Of a stretch of DNA of 64,000 bases, positions 1-13,300 are shown in pieces (the first letter of the stretch is position 1; each line of letters opens with the position of its first letter). Both the position numbers and the translations under genes were made by a program. A model generated the notes under the pieces. That model ran no database searches and had not been told where the DNA came from. It was given only the letters and a program-made list of their open reading frames with translations. Source of the stretch: Agarilytica sp033852165 (GTDB lineage Bacteria > Pseudomonadota > Gammaproteobacteria > Pseudomonadales > Cellvibrionaceae); the NCBI GenBank assembly GCA_033852165.1, contig JAWSUZ010000026.1:16211-80210 (forward strand). Reading direction: 5' to 3'.

Positions 1-235
1 CTTCCCGGTTCAAATATTCTGCCAACACGGCAGCGCGCTGCTCATCATCTTTAGGGATAATTCTTTTAGAGGTTAAATAGTCCTCAAACTGCTGCTGAGT
101 TATAACAGTGCTGCCTATAGTGGCTATAGCGGCTAGCTTTTCGTCATTGCCACAGGAAACCATTACCAGCACACACGAAACCAGTGCCGAGATTTTAAGG
201 AGTTTTGTTAAGCGAAGTGTTTTTAGTGCAATCAT
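1..235 (-). CDS. SurA/PpiC-like lipoprotein, N-terminal part (runs off left edge)
   Basis: This is the third gene of the giant-protein unit; only about 78 codons lie in the window. The ATG at 235 overlaps the stop of the upstream peptidyl-prolyl isomerase gene in an ATGA, so translation is probably coupled. The N-terminus has a basic stretch, a hydrophobic segment and a lipobox-like VMVSC-G at about residues 27-32, which predicts a lipoprotein. The mature part has the 'ATIGSTVITQQQFEDYL' pattern typical of SurA_N-type chaperone domains (V/I-G/N-x-x-I-T-x-x-x-F/L). It resembles the start of the mature neighbouring lipoprotein, suggesting a tandem pair of related chaperones. The PPIase domain, if any, lies outside the window. 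The family assignment is inferred from this short N-terminal pattern. Confidence 0.75.
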   Translation of the reverse strand, partial: MIALKTLRLTKLLKISALVSCVLVMVSCGNDEKLAAIATIGSTVITQQQFEDYLTSKRIIPKDDEQRAAVLAEYLNRE

Positions 236-1062
236 TCCATGCTCCCATATTGAATATTGGCTTGACTCATTAATTCAGAAGATATTTTTTCTAGCGATTT
301 CTTTAGCTGTATCGGCAGCAATGAACGCCGAATATCAGCACTGACATGTTCTAAAGGCTGTGGATCAACGGTGCGTATTGCTTTGATACGCAGCACAAAG
401 GGTGCTCCGTCCACGAGCACAACGGGAGACACATCGCCCTTTTGCATTGACTTGATGGTGGTGCGTAAACGTTCATGCAAAATTGGATCGCGGGCTTGGC
501 CTTGGCTATAACGCACTTGAACACCCTGTTTTAATAGTTGGCTGGCATATTGTCGCCAATCCGCTGCTTTGTTGGCTTTTGCAAACATCTGCATAATTTC
601 TACACGTTTGCTTTCATCGTTTTTATTTACGCCAGCCAACATCTCATAATCATGAATCGACCTGCCGCCAAACTTTTCCGGATTGTTGGTGTAGTATTCG
701 CGAATCATCTGCATTGTCGGCGGACGCGGAGGAGAGAACTTTTGTAAGTAGGCCTTTAAAAAAAGGTCTTCGCGAAACATTTGAATTTTCATCTGCAATT
801 CATCTTGCTTGGCTTGATCGAGTTGCTTTTCTGCCGCTTGCGTCACCACGCGACTGAGCACCATCGTATCCAAAATATTTTTGCGTAACTTTTCATCAAC
901 TTGATCTGGGTTTTGAATTCTTAAGGTGCGTTGAAGAGTTTGATCCAATTCAGCTTGGGTAATCACGGACCCATTAACCGTCACCAACACAGGGGATTCA
1001 TAGCTTTCTTGTTTACAACCCAGCACTGTCAATACCAGCGCCACGATTAATATTTTTTTCAT
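232..1062 (-). CDS. SurA/PpiC-type peptidyl-prolyl isomerase lipoprotein
   Basis: The predicted product is a periplasmic lipoprotein chaperone of the SurA/PpiC (parvulin-like) type, about 276 residues. I place the start at the ATG at 1062, because an AAGGTCGGAG ribosome-binding site lies just upstream and because MKKILIVALVLTVLGC is a textbook lipoprotein signal with Cys16. A GTG at 1080 overlapping the giant gene's stop (GTGA) is an alternative start. The mature protein begins with a SurA_N-like helical domain (about residues 25-130, 'VNGSVITQAELDQTL'). The C-terminal half (about 130-260) is PpiC-like but diverged, with 'MQKGDVSPVVLVDGAPFVLRI' matching the parvulin G-D-x-S-x-x-V pattern only in part. 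It sits directly behind the giant Ig/TIG gene and overlaps the next lipoprotein gene. Inference: it assists folding or transit of the giant protein. Isomerase activity is uncertain. Confidence 0.85.
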   Translation of the reverse strand: MKKILIVALVLTVLGCKQESYESPVLVTVNGSVITQAELDQTLQRTLRIQNPDQVDEKLRKNILDTMVLSRVVTQAAEKQLDQAKQDELQMKIQMFREDLFLKAYLQKFSPPRPPTMQMIREYYTNNPEKFGGRSIHDYEMLAGVNKNDESKRVEIMQMFAKANKAADWRQYASQLLKQGVQVRYSQGQARDPILHERLRTTIKSMQKGDVSPVVLVDGAPFVLRIKAIRTVDPQPLEHVSADIRRSLLPIQLKKSLEKISSELMSQANIQYGSME

Positions 1063-1076
1063 TATTACTCCGACCT

Positions 1077-4000
1077 TCACGGTAAAATACTATTCATATC
1101 AGCGCTGACACCACTATTAGCATCGATAACTGAGTTCAGTATATCTAGCACAATGACGCGGTCATCGCCAAAATTAATTTCGGCATTGCCAATTGCTTGT
1201 AAGGTTTCTAAGTTGTGTATTCCAATTAATTCATTGCCAACAGAACCGCTCAAACTGATTATCGATTCAACAATTAAGGTTTCTTCCGTATTTGAAATAA
1301 CACGATATGTGTCCGCATTGACATTAACCGCATCGAGTGAGACTTGGTAATCAATAAAGCCCCTATCGTAACGATCGTCGCTGCTATACCAAGTACCGCC
1401 AAAGGTTTCGAGATCGAAAGCATAAGTGCCGCCCGGATAATTCAAATTATCATTGTTTTCACCGGCAACCGCTTCATCGCTGCTTAGCGTGCGGTGGCTA
1501 ATCGCCAATAGGTAATCACCAGCGATTAGATTAAAGGTTGTGTTCTCGCCTCGGCTTAATGAAGTTCCCGTCACATAGTCTCCAGTATCGAGACCACCGT
1601 CATCGTTGAAAATAACAAAACCGGCCTCCTCAAGTCCGCCCTCAGCAAAATACAAACGTAGACTGCGATCGGCACTTACATTAAAGCTATGAAAAACGAC
1701 AGAACCCGAGCCACTGTCTGTAACGCTGCTGCTAAATTGCTCCTGTACCGAGCTGTCCGTGGCAATAGCAATCGCCCATTGGTCATTGCCTAAATCGTTA
1801 GCACTGCTGATGAAATGCCGCCCAATGGCTTTAATTGGTGTAATAGACCCTGTACGTTTTGGACCGACCTTTTCTACCTGTAAATGACCGTAGGCGGAAC
1901 CGCCGTCAGTGATAAATATCGTGCCCGCACCAGCGCGACTGTTTACGGCAGATGTTTGAATGACACCGGTAAAGGCCGAGCGATCAAAAGCATTTATGCT
2001 GATACGTCCCCCACCACCGTGGTAGATGGTGCCGGTACTGCCACTCGCGTCTATACGCCCACTGCCGCTTAATGAAGCCAAGCTTAGGTGAATGCCGCCA
2101 CCTGCTCCCCCAATGCTGTAACTACCGCCCTGTGCGCCAGCATTCGCATTGATATTGCCATCTAGTGTCATGGCATTGGCCGTCACCTGTACAACTCCAC
2201 CGCCGTTATTCTTGGCGCCGCCTCCGGCTAAACCTGCATGTCGATAATCGCCGTAAGTGCAATCAAATGCCGTACCGGAAAATGCCCGTATGCCGCCGTG
2301 GCAGCCACTGCCGTCAGAACTAAACAAAGGCTCGTCTATGTAACCACGCTCGGAAACATCGATAATCGAACCAAAGCCTACTGTTAAATCGCCGGTTAAA
2401 TTTAATATTAAGTCGTGAGGATGATCGTTGCTGGAGGATGCCATCGGCACCGTGACAGTAGAACTACCAAACACGTTCATATTTCCGCCGACATTCAGTG
2501 GCGCAGTCAACGTTAAGGTTGCGCCATTGAGTAAGTTGATATCGTTCAATACCGTGATCGGCGCAGCACTGTTAAAGGTGACGTTGCCGCCATCTATCAA
2601 TAAGTTATCGAAGCTTAACGGCCGTTCGACGGTGAAGACGATATCGGAATTAGCGACGGACAAATCACCTCGAATAACTAATTCATCAACCTCAGCCGAA
2701 AATGATGTGTTATTAAATACTGGAGAATCGAATACTAACGAGCCCATTTTTAAACGACTCGAATCATCAATCACTGAGTTCGCCCAATCGTTAACAATGA
2801 GGCGATCAGATATTTCTACCTCGGCACCATTGATGACGGTAATGGTTTCAAGAGTTTGCACACCAATGAGTTCGTTACCGATGACACTGCTGAGATCAAC
2901 GGCGGATTCTACAATCAGCGTTTCTTCACTGTTGGAAATAACACGATACGTAGGAAAGTCTGCATCCGCCGCGTTTAGCGAAACTTGATAATCAATAAAA
3001 CCCCAATCGTAACGCGCATCACTGCTGTGCCAAGTCCCACCAAAGGTCTCAAGTCTTACTTGATAGTCTCCACTCCCAAAATGCGTATCGTTTGTAGAGT
3101 CGTTGCTGCCCGACAATGCTTCGTCGACAGTCAGATCAAAACGACTGATTGCAATCACATAATTATCGGAAGGAAGATCAAACTCCACCGCATTCCTTAG
3201 CGATGTTGAACCTCCAGCTACCACGTCAATGGCATCTAGATTTCCATCATCAATAAAGATTTGGAATCCCATGGCAGTCGGTTCCCCTTTCTCGAATGTA
3301 AAGCGCACGGTACGAGCTTCAGACAAACTTAAGGTGTGATATTCCACAGAGCCGGGACCATTAACGACAATACTTCCGGTTATACGCCGATACAATGAGC
3401 TATCGGAATTAATACCGATGGCCCATTGGTTACCGCCTAAATTATTAGCACTGGAAATTACATGGCGGCCCACGGATTTGAGCGGCGTAACGGAACCGCT
3501 CACAGCTTGATTTCCTTTGTTATCAACCCGCAAATGCCCAGCTACAGACAAGCTATCTTTTATATAAATGGTGCCTGCCGCAGATTTGTTACTGCTATTG
3601 TTGCTAAACACACTCACTTCTAGTGACCCGATGAACGCGCTGCGATCCTGCGCATCAATACTGATTCGACCACCACCGCCTGCGTAAAGTGACTGGCTAT
3701 TGCCATTAGCTTCCATACGGCCTGAGCCAAGTAGCGTCTGCACATCAATATGGATACCACCACCAGCTCCACCATAAGTATTCGAGCCACCACCATCTTC
3801 AGCGTTGGCTAAAATGACACCGTTCACAACTAAAGTATCTGCTGAAACTTCTACAAAACCACCACCATCGTAGGTTCCCGCACTACCCGAAAAGCGTGCT
3901 CGGCTAAATTCACCGAAGGTACAATCAAAAGCGCCGCCGTCAATATCAGAACTCGCCGATTTAAAATAACGCATTCCTCCATGACAACCCCGTCGAGTAG

Positions 4001-4345
4001 TAACGCTGGCATCTGGTCCACTAAACGGATTATTACCTGGGCCCACCTGATGGCCGCGGCCATCAACGTCAAGAGAAGAAGAAACATCTATCGATAAGGT
4101 ACCCACAACATTAACGATCAAATTTGATGGGAGCGCATCACTTAACGCTACGGGCACAGTCACAACAGATCCGCCGAACACATTCATATCGACGCCCACG
4201 GTCAGTGGAGACGTTAATATCAAGGTTGCACCATTTATTAGCTCGACCGATCCGCTAATATTAAGCGCATTTTCGCTGGTAATCGTTAACTGAACACCGT
4301 CGACAATAAGATCGCCGCCAACGTTTAAGTTATCAACGCTCAATG
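1077..4345 (-). repeat. Giant protein: C-terminal duplicated glycine-rich module
   Basis: The last 1,090 residues consist of two copies of one module, about 570 residues in copy 1 (about 2,615-4,345) and about 510 in copy 2 (1,077-2,614). Both copies share the strand 'LINGATLILTSPLTVG'/'LLNGATLTLTAPLNVG', a Cys pair ('GCHGG' and 'FDCTFG'/'FDCTYG'), a glycine-rich 'GGAGGGIH' and 'GGGGRISI' stretch, and a later sandwich-like part ending in 'LETFGGTW'. The first half looks like a beta-helix and the second resembles DVUA0089/pre-peptidase-like domains. Copy 2 stops shortly after 'VIDANSG', where copy 1 continues into a linker. Confidence 0.85.
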
Positions 4346-7300
4346 AACTCGCCGATGTACCGCTAACAGTAAAGTTATTATCCACTTGTAAAATACCGAC
4401 GACTGTAATGGTCGCTTGTTGCATCAATACTGAAGTCGCATTGACGTCGTCGACGTAATTCGTGGTTTCATCAATCCACTGAACATCACCCAGTTCCACA
4501 TTGGCGCTAACGCTTAGGTTGGTGAAATCACTGAACCCGTTAACTGTCGCGATCAGATTGGCCTGCCCTGCCGCCAACACATCAAAATCACCCGGCAACA
4601 CTGATGCGACGGCGACCAATGCGTCACTGCTGCTATACGAAGTACCCACGACCGCTGAATCACTGGCATCGGCTGTGTAGATCACGCCGTTAAAGAGAAT
4701 GTCGACCTCCACTTGAATACTGACCGGTGCAATAAGGTCGCTAAGATTAACCTCTAGACTTTCCGGAAGTACGCGCACTGCGATTACATCTGCTGGGTCA
4801 AGGTTGGTACTGTTAGGGTCAGTTGGATCACTGCCAAGATCAACTTCTAAACCGTCCGGTGCACCGTCACCATCGGTGTCAGGATTTAATGGATCGGTGT
4901 TAGTAGTATTAATTTCTTCGCCATCGCTTAATCCGTCGTTATCACTATCGGCCAGAGTCGGGTCAGTACCCAAGCTCACTTCCTGAATATTTGTTAAGCC
5001 ATCGCTATCGAAGTCTTCGTTAGCATCCGTCACTCCGTTGCTGTCGCTATCTATCAAACTTGGATTTAAGCCTAAACTTATTTCAAGATAATTTAATAAG
5101 CCGTCAGCGTCGAAGTCACCATTGGTATGCAAAATAGCGAGGGAGATCGTGTTCGCAAGTTGCAGGTCTGCACCTTGGTATTGACCACTCAATGTAATGC
5201 TAACTTCTGCTCCATCAGGCAAGGCCGAGCCACTGTGTGTTGGTAAACTAATGCTGGGGTTGGTCCAATCAAAGCTTTGCACCACACCGGCAACGTCCGC
5301 CGCGCCCAGAGAGATATCGCTGGCATCTACACCCAAACCAAAGAGCACGTTGAGTGTAATGGTTTGGCTCTCAAGGAAATAATTTTGTGACTGTGCCGGT
5401 ATGGCCACTTGCGGGCTGCACACACTTCCGGTTTGACTCAAGACCGCGTCACTCTCTGCAACACCTACAAGATCGGATTGCGCGGTATCAAATTGATAGC
5501 AGCGATTTAATTCAATCGTACTGTCCGCAAGGAATTGAACTTGGTTCGCGAGAACCGTGGCCAAACCACCCACAGCCACAGAATCCAAACTCAGTTGCAC
5601 ACTATTACTACCAGCCGATAATTCCACGGCTTCAGTAAAGTTAAATTCAATCGGCGGATTAACGCTGTTATGCACAGTAGTAAAGGCAGCGCTTTGAATT
5701 GCCGGCAGACGTTTTAAAAAGTCCAAGCTAAAGGTATCGCTTAACACCAGATTAACTGGCTGAGGCGCAATACTGTTTAGGCTAACCGTGACTGTTTCTA
5801 CATTGGCATCCGTGATCGGTAAGCTGGTAACACCGCGAATCATATCGGCGTTAATATTGGCGCTGACACCATTACTGCTAGCGTTACCACTGAGATCAAT
5901 ATTTAGCGTGTAATTGGCATCGTTACGTTGTGCACCGTCAAGAACGGTCTCAACCAAGTTGCCGTAGGTATCGCGTAAAGTGATTTCTAGGGTTGCGGTT
6001 TCATCAACTTCCAAGCGGTTGGGATCACCGAGCGCGTGGTTAGTTTGCGCGATAACAGCAAAATCAAATCCAATCGGCTCTTCTGCCAGTAAGGTAATTG
6101 GCAGAGCGCTGATCGTGATAGGCGCTGTCATTACGTCGTTGTCTTGGTCATAGCTAAACGCCAAGGTTGCCGCAGGATCGATAAGTAAGGCGTTGTGAAC
6201 GCCACTGACAGTCGTCCCGGAAATTTCGATGCTTGCATGGCCATTTATCAAGTTAATGATGCCCGACTCACCGATTAAGGTGTCACCGCTATAGAGTGGA
6301 TTCGCCACCACGTTACTGTTAAAGCCAAAGTGGAAGTCAGGATCTAACAATTGCATTTCTATTGGGAGATTGACTACCGTACTTATGGGATTACCACCGG
6401 CGTCCACCGCTTGCATGCTAACGGTGAATGGGGTGTTGATCTGTACGGGTGCAATATAGTCAAACAATACCGCTGCTATTGGTCCGGCTAGCACTTCTAT
6501 GTTATGCATAACTGGGGCGATAGCAGAGTAATCCGCAAGGCTTGCCGTTACCGTGTATTGGCCCACACTTAACAAGCTGTTTAAGCTTAATTGAGTCAAA
6601 CCAATGGTATCGCTTGCGCTGTTAACATCTTGCACAACGTTGCCATCGTTGTTGCGCACTTGCCAACGTACAACTTGAGACAAAATACCTCGGTTTGCGC
6701 TATCACTGACTTTAACTTGCAGCAGTGTATTGACACCGGCGTCAATAATATTGGGATTAAGCCCTGCATCACCCTCAGAGGCAAACTGAATAAGGTTAGG
6801 CAATTGCGTCATCGCAATACTTTGCTGTGCTGTCTCGGCGCTCTGGCCCAAGGCATCGGTGACTTTAATAATGAAATTGTAATTATTATTGCTAAGGGCA
6901 CTTTCACTGGTGCGTAAGGCAAGATTCCATTCGTCTCCCGTCAAGCTGCTGGTTCTTTGCAACAGTCGCTGACCGGCGTCATTTATTTCAATCAATTCAA
7001 CGCTGAGTTGTTCAACTCCACCATCGTCCACGTTAAGTAGGCCGCTAAGTCCCAAAGGTATATTGGTATCGAAGAAGCCCGAACCGGGATAAGCCATCGT
7101 CAACGCGGTAAGGTTTGGCGGCAGATCTTGCTCAACCGTAATATCAACGCTTTGCACAGTGGTCTGGCCGAGACTGTCACTTACAGTGATAATTAATGGC
7201 TCTATCGACTGAGTAGAAACACGCAAACTGCGCGCATCCACCAGATTAAAGCGATGGGTACTAGCAATTTGATCTGTAGCAAAGTTGTAATCAACACCCC

Positions 7301-10300
7301 GCCAAGTGACTCGAATATTGTCGAGACTTAGATCGTCCTGAGCACTGACATCAACGGTAAAGTTTGCACGTTCACGTATGCTTGCAGGTGCTTGTACCGT
7401 GACAATCGTCGGTGGATTATCCGCAGCAATACTGACGTTAACGCTGTCACTATGAACATTACCCGTGCGGTCATAAACATCGAGAGTAAATACATAGCTT
7501 GCACCAGCGACCGCTGCCGACTGGGTATATTGCAAAGTCGTATCACCAAACCCAGCGGCGACAATTTCGTTGTCGCGGCGTAATAACACCACATCCACAC
7601 CGCTGCCAGTATCGCTTGAGGTACCACTTAAATTAAAGTCATGACCGGCCGCCAATTGCGCACCAATAAATTTCCCATCGACGGATAAATTCGCCGTGGG
7701 TAGGAATGGATCATTTAATCGCGCAAAGCTGGTAGGAATAGAACTCGCGACATTGCCGTAAATATCAATTGCCCGTGCGGTGATATAACCACCGCTATCA
7801 AAATCTTGGAACAAGATATGTTCCGGTCCAAAACTGCGGCCGACAAATTCTTGTAAACCATTGATCGTTGCTGAGTAATAAAATTCTACTTGTTCGACCG
7901 GCTGAGTACTGCCACTAATCACCGCGGACATACGCACTGGCAGGGGTCGGTAATAATTATCGACCAAGACTTGAACTTGATACAAGTTCAACGGTGAACC
8001 GTCGCCCTGGAGAATCAATTGTCGATCAAGCGTATTTATTAATTCGCCGTTAACCGTTTCTAAAGCGACGCTAAAAGTAAAGGCTTGGCCATTTAGAAGG
8101 TTTGCTGGAACTGGTATCTCGCTGTTAAACGGCGCTCGATTATCCAGAGCGACGCGCTGCCCATTAATTTTATATTCCACTGCGGCAATGCCATCAACAG
8201 CCGCCTGCTGCACGATAAGGTTATCACCCGGCCTAAAAACTTGGTTGCTGGCGGGCGTTTGCAGTGCGGGGTTAAGGGTGGTCCAGGTCTGCGGGAATTC
8301 AAAAATTTGTAAGCCCTGTTCGGCCATGCCGACGATTAAGCGTTGTTGATCCAGCGCCAGTGCGCTCACCGCGTAATCACTGGTAATGGTTTGCGGCAAG
8401 GCAGACCATGTTTGCACATCGATCGGGGTTATTTGATTGCCAACAGCAACCCAAACAAGCCCTTGTTGGTATGCCATCGCATCAATATTGCCACTGAGTA
8501 CAAGGCTGTTTTGTGCGAGCGTATCTATGTCGAGACGCTGCAGTGTCTGCCCAGCGCTATAGAAAACAGTTTCGCCACTATAAAGCAGTTGTTCAATCGT
8601 CGAACCCGTCGATAACACGTTTATAATTGGAGATTCTTCGTTCACAATTGGCAAAGCGTTAACGACGAGTTTGTATATATCGCCACTACTGACGGCGGCA
8701 ATAATTTGTTTGCCCACTACGGCAAGGGCCGTAATGTCTTCACCAACGGCCAAGGTAATTTGATCGATAAGATTGGGATCAGTGCGATCGATAATAAATA
8801 GATCACTACCAGCACTGGCGACGATTAATTGCTCACTCACGGCAATATCGCTATAGCTTTGCCCCTGTATTACCACCTCAGAACTTCCGCTAGAGCTGAC
8901 TCGAACAATACGTTGGAAATCACTTTGTAATAAATAGCGCTCTCCGCCCTGCATGGCCACTCTACTGGTCGGCACTAAATAAGGGCCCGGATACACTTCA
9001 GAATCCCAGGAGCCATTGCCATTAGCGTGTAAAATTAGCGCCCCATAGTTATCGGCTGCGGCAACAATCTCACCTTGGTTTACGGCGATATCACGAATTA
9101 AACCGCGTGGTCGCAACTCGCGATAAAGCTCGCGACTAGCCGCCTCTTGTTCGACGATATTCAATACCGGACCATTGCCTAGCCACAGCTGGCCATTGCT
9201 GATGACAGCATTCGCTAGGGAATTGTCATTACCGGAAAAAGTAACGTCAAAGTGTCCGATAACTTCGGCATGTTGAATATTTCTGATATCGACGATATGG
9301 ACTTGCTGCTGCACAGGTGAAATTGCGAGTAAATATCCTTGCGTAAGTAATAGCTGATTAGCACTGAGGTTAAAACCTAATTCGCGCGGATTCAATTCTC
9401 GATCGAGCAGTATCGCGTTGCCATTATTTTGTAAGGCAATAACATTATCGCCAATTGATACCGCTGCGGTGAACGCGCCATCGACCTGCTGTTGAATATT
9501 TAAATTGCTATCGAAGATGGCGATGCCCGCATCGCTCACCACGACAAAATCGTCACCGCGGTCAAACACGTCTATGGCCTGTCCGTTTATATTTAGGTTA
9601 CCCGATAATTCCAAGGCGTTGCCATTAATAGCAAAACCAAGCGCTTGACCATCGACAATAACAACCGCTGCGTTACTTAATGTCGCCAGGGCTGTGACCT
9701 GACCAGAAAGCGTAAAGTTACTGATTTGTGTAAAGTCGTTTTCTGGATCGACAACACTTAAACCAATGCCTCTCAACGCGACCAGTAAGTTATCACCTAG
9801 CATTGTCATTACGTCGATGTCACCTTCTAGCGTCGTCAGAACCACATCATTGCGATCACGTATTTCGCGTGACGACGCTAGCCAGGTATCGCCCACTAAT
9901 GCCAGGGCACGATGGAATTCTCGTGTAGACACGTCAAGGTTAAGGCGGAAAGGATCAACAACACTGACACTGCGGCTTAGGCTTTGACCCGCTCCGTAGG
10001 GGTCGGTGATACTCGCTTCGATACGCAACTCGCTTGCGGATGCAGGTACGGTTAGGTTCGCGCTCGCTTGACCGGCTGCTAATAAATTATTGTTTTGATC
10101 GTATACCGCAATACTGGTTACCGCTAGTTCGGGAAGGTCGCCGACAATCTGCAGGGTATGTATCGAGCCTTGCATGACCCGATTAGCAATGCCGCTTAAT
10201 TCGAGCTGAGGAATATTGAGTACTGGGAAAACGCGAATGCCAACGCTGGACTCACTGTATCGATAACTATCGCCATAATACGCCCGCACGCTAAGCGTCA

Positions 10301-13300
10301 TATTACTTTGCTCGTTCACAGCGGGTATAACTAAACTGGCCGATCCCACGCGATCGACGCTGTACAAGCGTTCGACCAATGTTCCGTTAAATTCATACAA
10401 GCTGATTTCAATATAATGCAATGTCTCTGCAGTATTTGAACTGGCGTTGTACGAAACTTCTAGCGTTTGTCCTTCAGAGAAGCCCTGGTTATTTATAGGT
10501 TGCAACAAGGACACTTGATCAAGACTGGAATCATTGTCGATTAAATTAATCGTTCGCGTCGCTGCGGCAACACCGTTGCTGACAATGTTCCAGCTTTGTA
10601 CGGTGTTATTACCTAACTCAAACCATTGATTAGCAAGATTATATTCCGCCCTTGCAAAGTTGAGGGATTCACTGCCGTCAGAGAATGACAGTTGATTGAT
10701 CACCGCAGCAACATTGGATCTTAGGGACAGAGGTATTCTCGCATTGCGCGTCATAATCGCAGCGTCGGCTGGCAGTACTTCGTCAATAAGATCAGACAAG
10801 ACTACGTTAACTGTAAGCGCAGTAGTATCGATAGCACCACTGCGATCAATTCGGCTTACAGTAATGCTGGTTTCAGTGATCGCGGCCCGAGAAATAAACC
10901 AGCTCGGTTGGCCATTAAACCAAATCGCCACTGCGGGCAGCGTGTCGCTACTGTCAGAAAATACGATGCGATCTCCGCCTAGAGTGAAGCTGCTATTAAT
11001 GCCGTTGATGACAACGCCATAAGGTAATTCGGTTATTTGAGGAACCAAGGTCGATGCGCTTAATGTTGCCAAGCTTGCACGCGATTCAATACGACTCAAA
11101 TCTTCACTTAGTTCGTAAGAGCGATCGCCATCAAATATCCATTGCCCAATGGCAGCACTGCGCAATCCAATTAATTCGCCATTTTGATAAGCTTGCCAAC
11201 TGTTATCGGCGAACGACCCATCACTTAATAGCCAGAGTAAATCACCGTCAAAAATAGCGTCCGAGATTGTTCCACCAGCATTTATCGTGGCGATGTCTAC
11301 CAATGAATGATCCGCTAACAGTTGATACGAGCGCGCCTCGCCTTCTGACCAAAGTAATAACTGATCACCAGAAACTTTAATATGTTCTTGGTTGGGTAAA
11401 TCAATAAACGCTAATTGTTCGATGTGTGCTTTGTCAGAAAACACTCGCGCTAGAATATATACGCCAGATTCAGACAGGGCATAAATTCGACCGTGGTCCA
11501 CCACAATATCGCGCAGCGTTTCGGGAATAGTTTTACCCACCAAGTCTATAAAATCGCCATTTTGATAAGCGTAACCCGTAAGTAACGCTCCGTTTTGTAT
11601 GAACAACGTATTGCCACTGCTGCCAATTAATTGCCCATTTAACGTTCTACGGGATTGCGCACTAAAACTGCCCTGGTTAAATGACCACACCAGTACTTCA
11701 CGCAATTCGGCATTGCTAATTTCGGCCACAAGTAAGCTGCCGCTAAACATCAACTGTTCAATACGTCCTTGGGCTTCACTGGCAATCACGCCGCTGGCAT
11801 CGACAATACTAAAACCACCGGCATTGTCGTTTAGCGCCCAGACAATATTGTGTCCCCCTGAATTAAGACCAGGAACATAAGCCATTACCGTAATTTGTTG
11901 ATCACTGCTCACGGTGGAAACCACTTCTGAGGTGGAGCTATCTAAATAGGGATATTTCTGCAACGTACTTAAGGTACTTTCGCTAAAGCCCGAGCGATCG
12001 CGCAAGATTGCGTCAACTTCAACTTCAGTGCCTAAGTTTGAAATTGCTACAGCACGTGGAGCGGTGACCATAGGCAAGGTCGCACTTATCGATGCATTAC
12101 CCGCCGGATCTCGTACAGTAATTTCTGAACTATTGTCAAAGTCATCCATACCTTCTGGTACTTCTGCACTGATCCATAATTCAGTACCGCCAAGAATACG
12201 ATTGGCCGGTGTTAAGGTCAGTTGCGGTGTTTGGCTAATGCCATCATCGCGTAGAACGTTTAAGAATAGGCGCGAGCTTATTGCGCCCGCTTCTACGCGA
12301 ACCACGACTACGGTGTTGTCACTAACATCCGGTAATGTCAGTACCTGCTCAAAACGTTCAGGATCAGCATCGCTGCGCGACAATGTCGCCGCAGAGATAA
12401 GAGATTCAACACCGCCAATATCAAAATATAGGTCGGCGGTATATAAGCCACGCATTAATATTTCAAACGCGACGCTTTCTTGTTCGTGGTAGGTATCACC
12501 GTTATTCGGCGATAATAGTTCCAATTGCGGAGCCGCTTGATCAGAACTGTAAGGCTGCAGAGTAATACTGGCTAGCGCACTGACATTACCGTTCACGTCA
12601 ATTGCGCGAGCATCAATGCTCAAAGGGTCTAAAGTGATGGGTGTATATTGATAGCGCGACGGATCACTTAATATATTAAAGCCAGCGCCATTAATTTGCA
12701 GCTCTACGCGATCAACACCATTTTGATCATAGGCCCGCACAAGAATATCGAGCACTTCATCAACCGGCACTAAACCGCCGTCTTGGGGCGATACAATCGC
12801 GATGCTCGGTGCAGTCGCATCCAAGACTAAGGTGTAAGCATCGTTAACCACTTGGGTTTGTGCAAACCCATAACTGATACGCAACGTAACCGGTATCTGT
12901 GTAGCGCCTTGCAAATCAGCCAACCGTGGATTGCTGTAATTAAGCGTGGCCTGCGCGAGTTGCGGTGTTTGTTGCAGTAAGCTGGCGTCAAACCAAGTAT
13001 CGCGTACGCGCATCTCGACGCGACTGATGAGATCGATATCTCCGTCGATACTAAATTGTAAATCGACATTGGATAATTCTTCTACGGGGCTGCTGCTGGT
13101 TTGTAAACTGGCAACATTAATCTCAGGAGCAATTACATTAATATCAAAACGTGAGTTCGTATTATTGCCACTGCTGTCGCTAACCGTCACTAGGAAGGCC
13201 AAATTGCCATCGCTTTCTCTGACAAGGTGATCGAAATTCGCTACAGACTGCGGTGCATCGAAACTTAAGCCGCCGTTGCGCGACGTGCGTACGCCGTATT

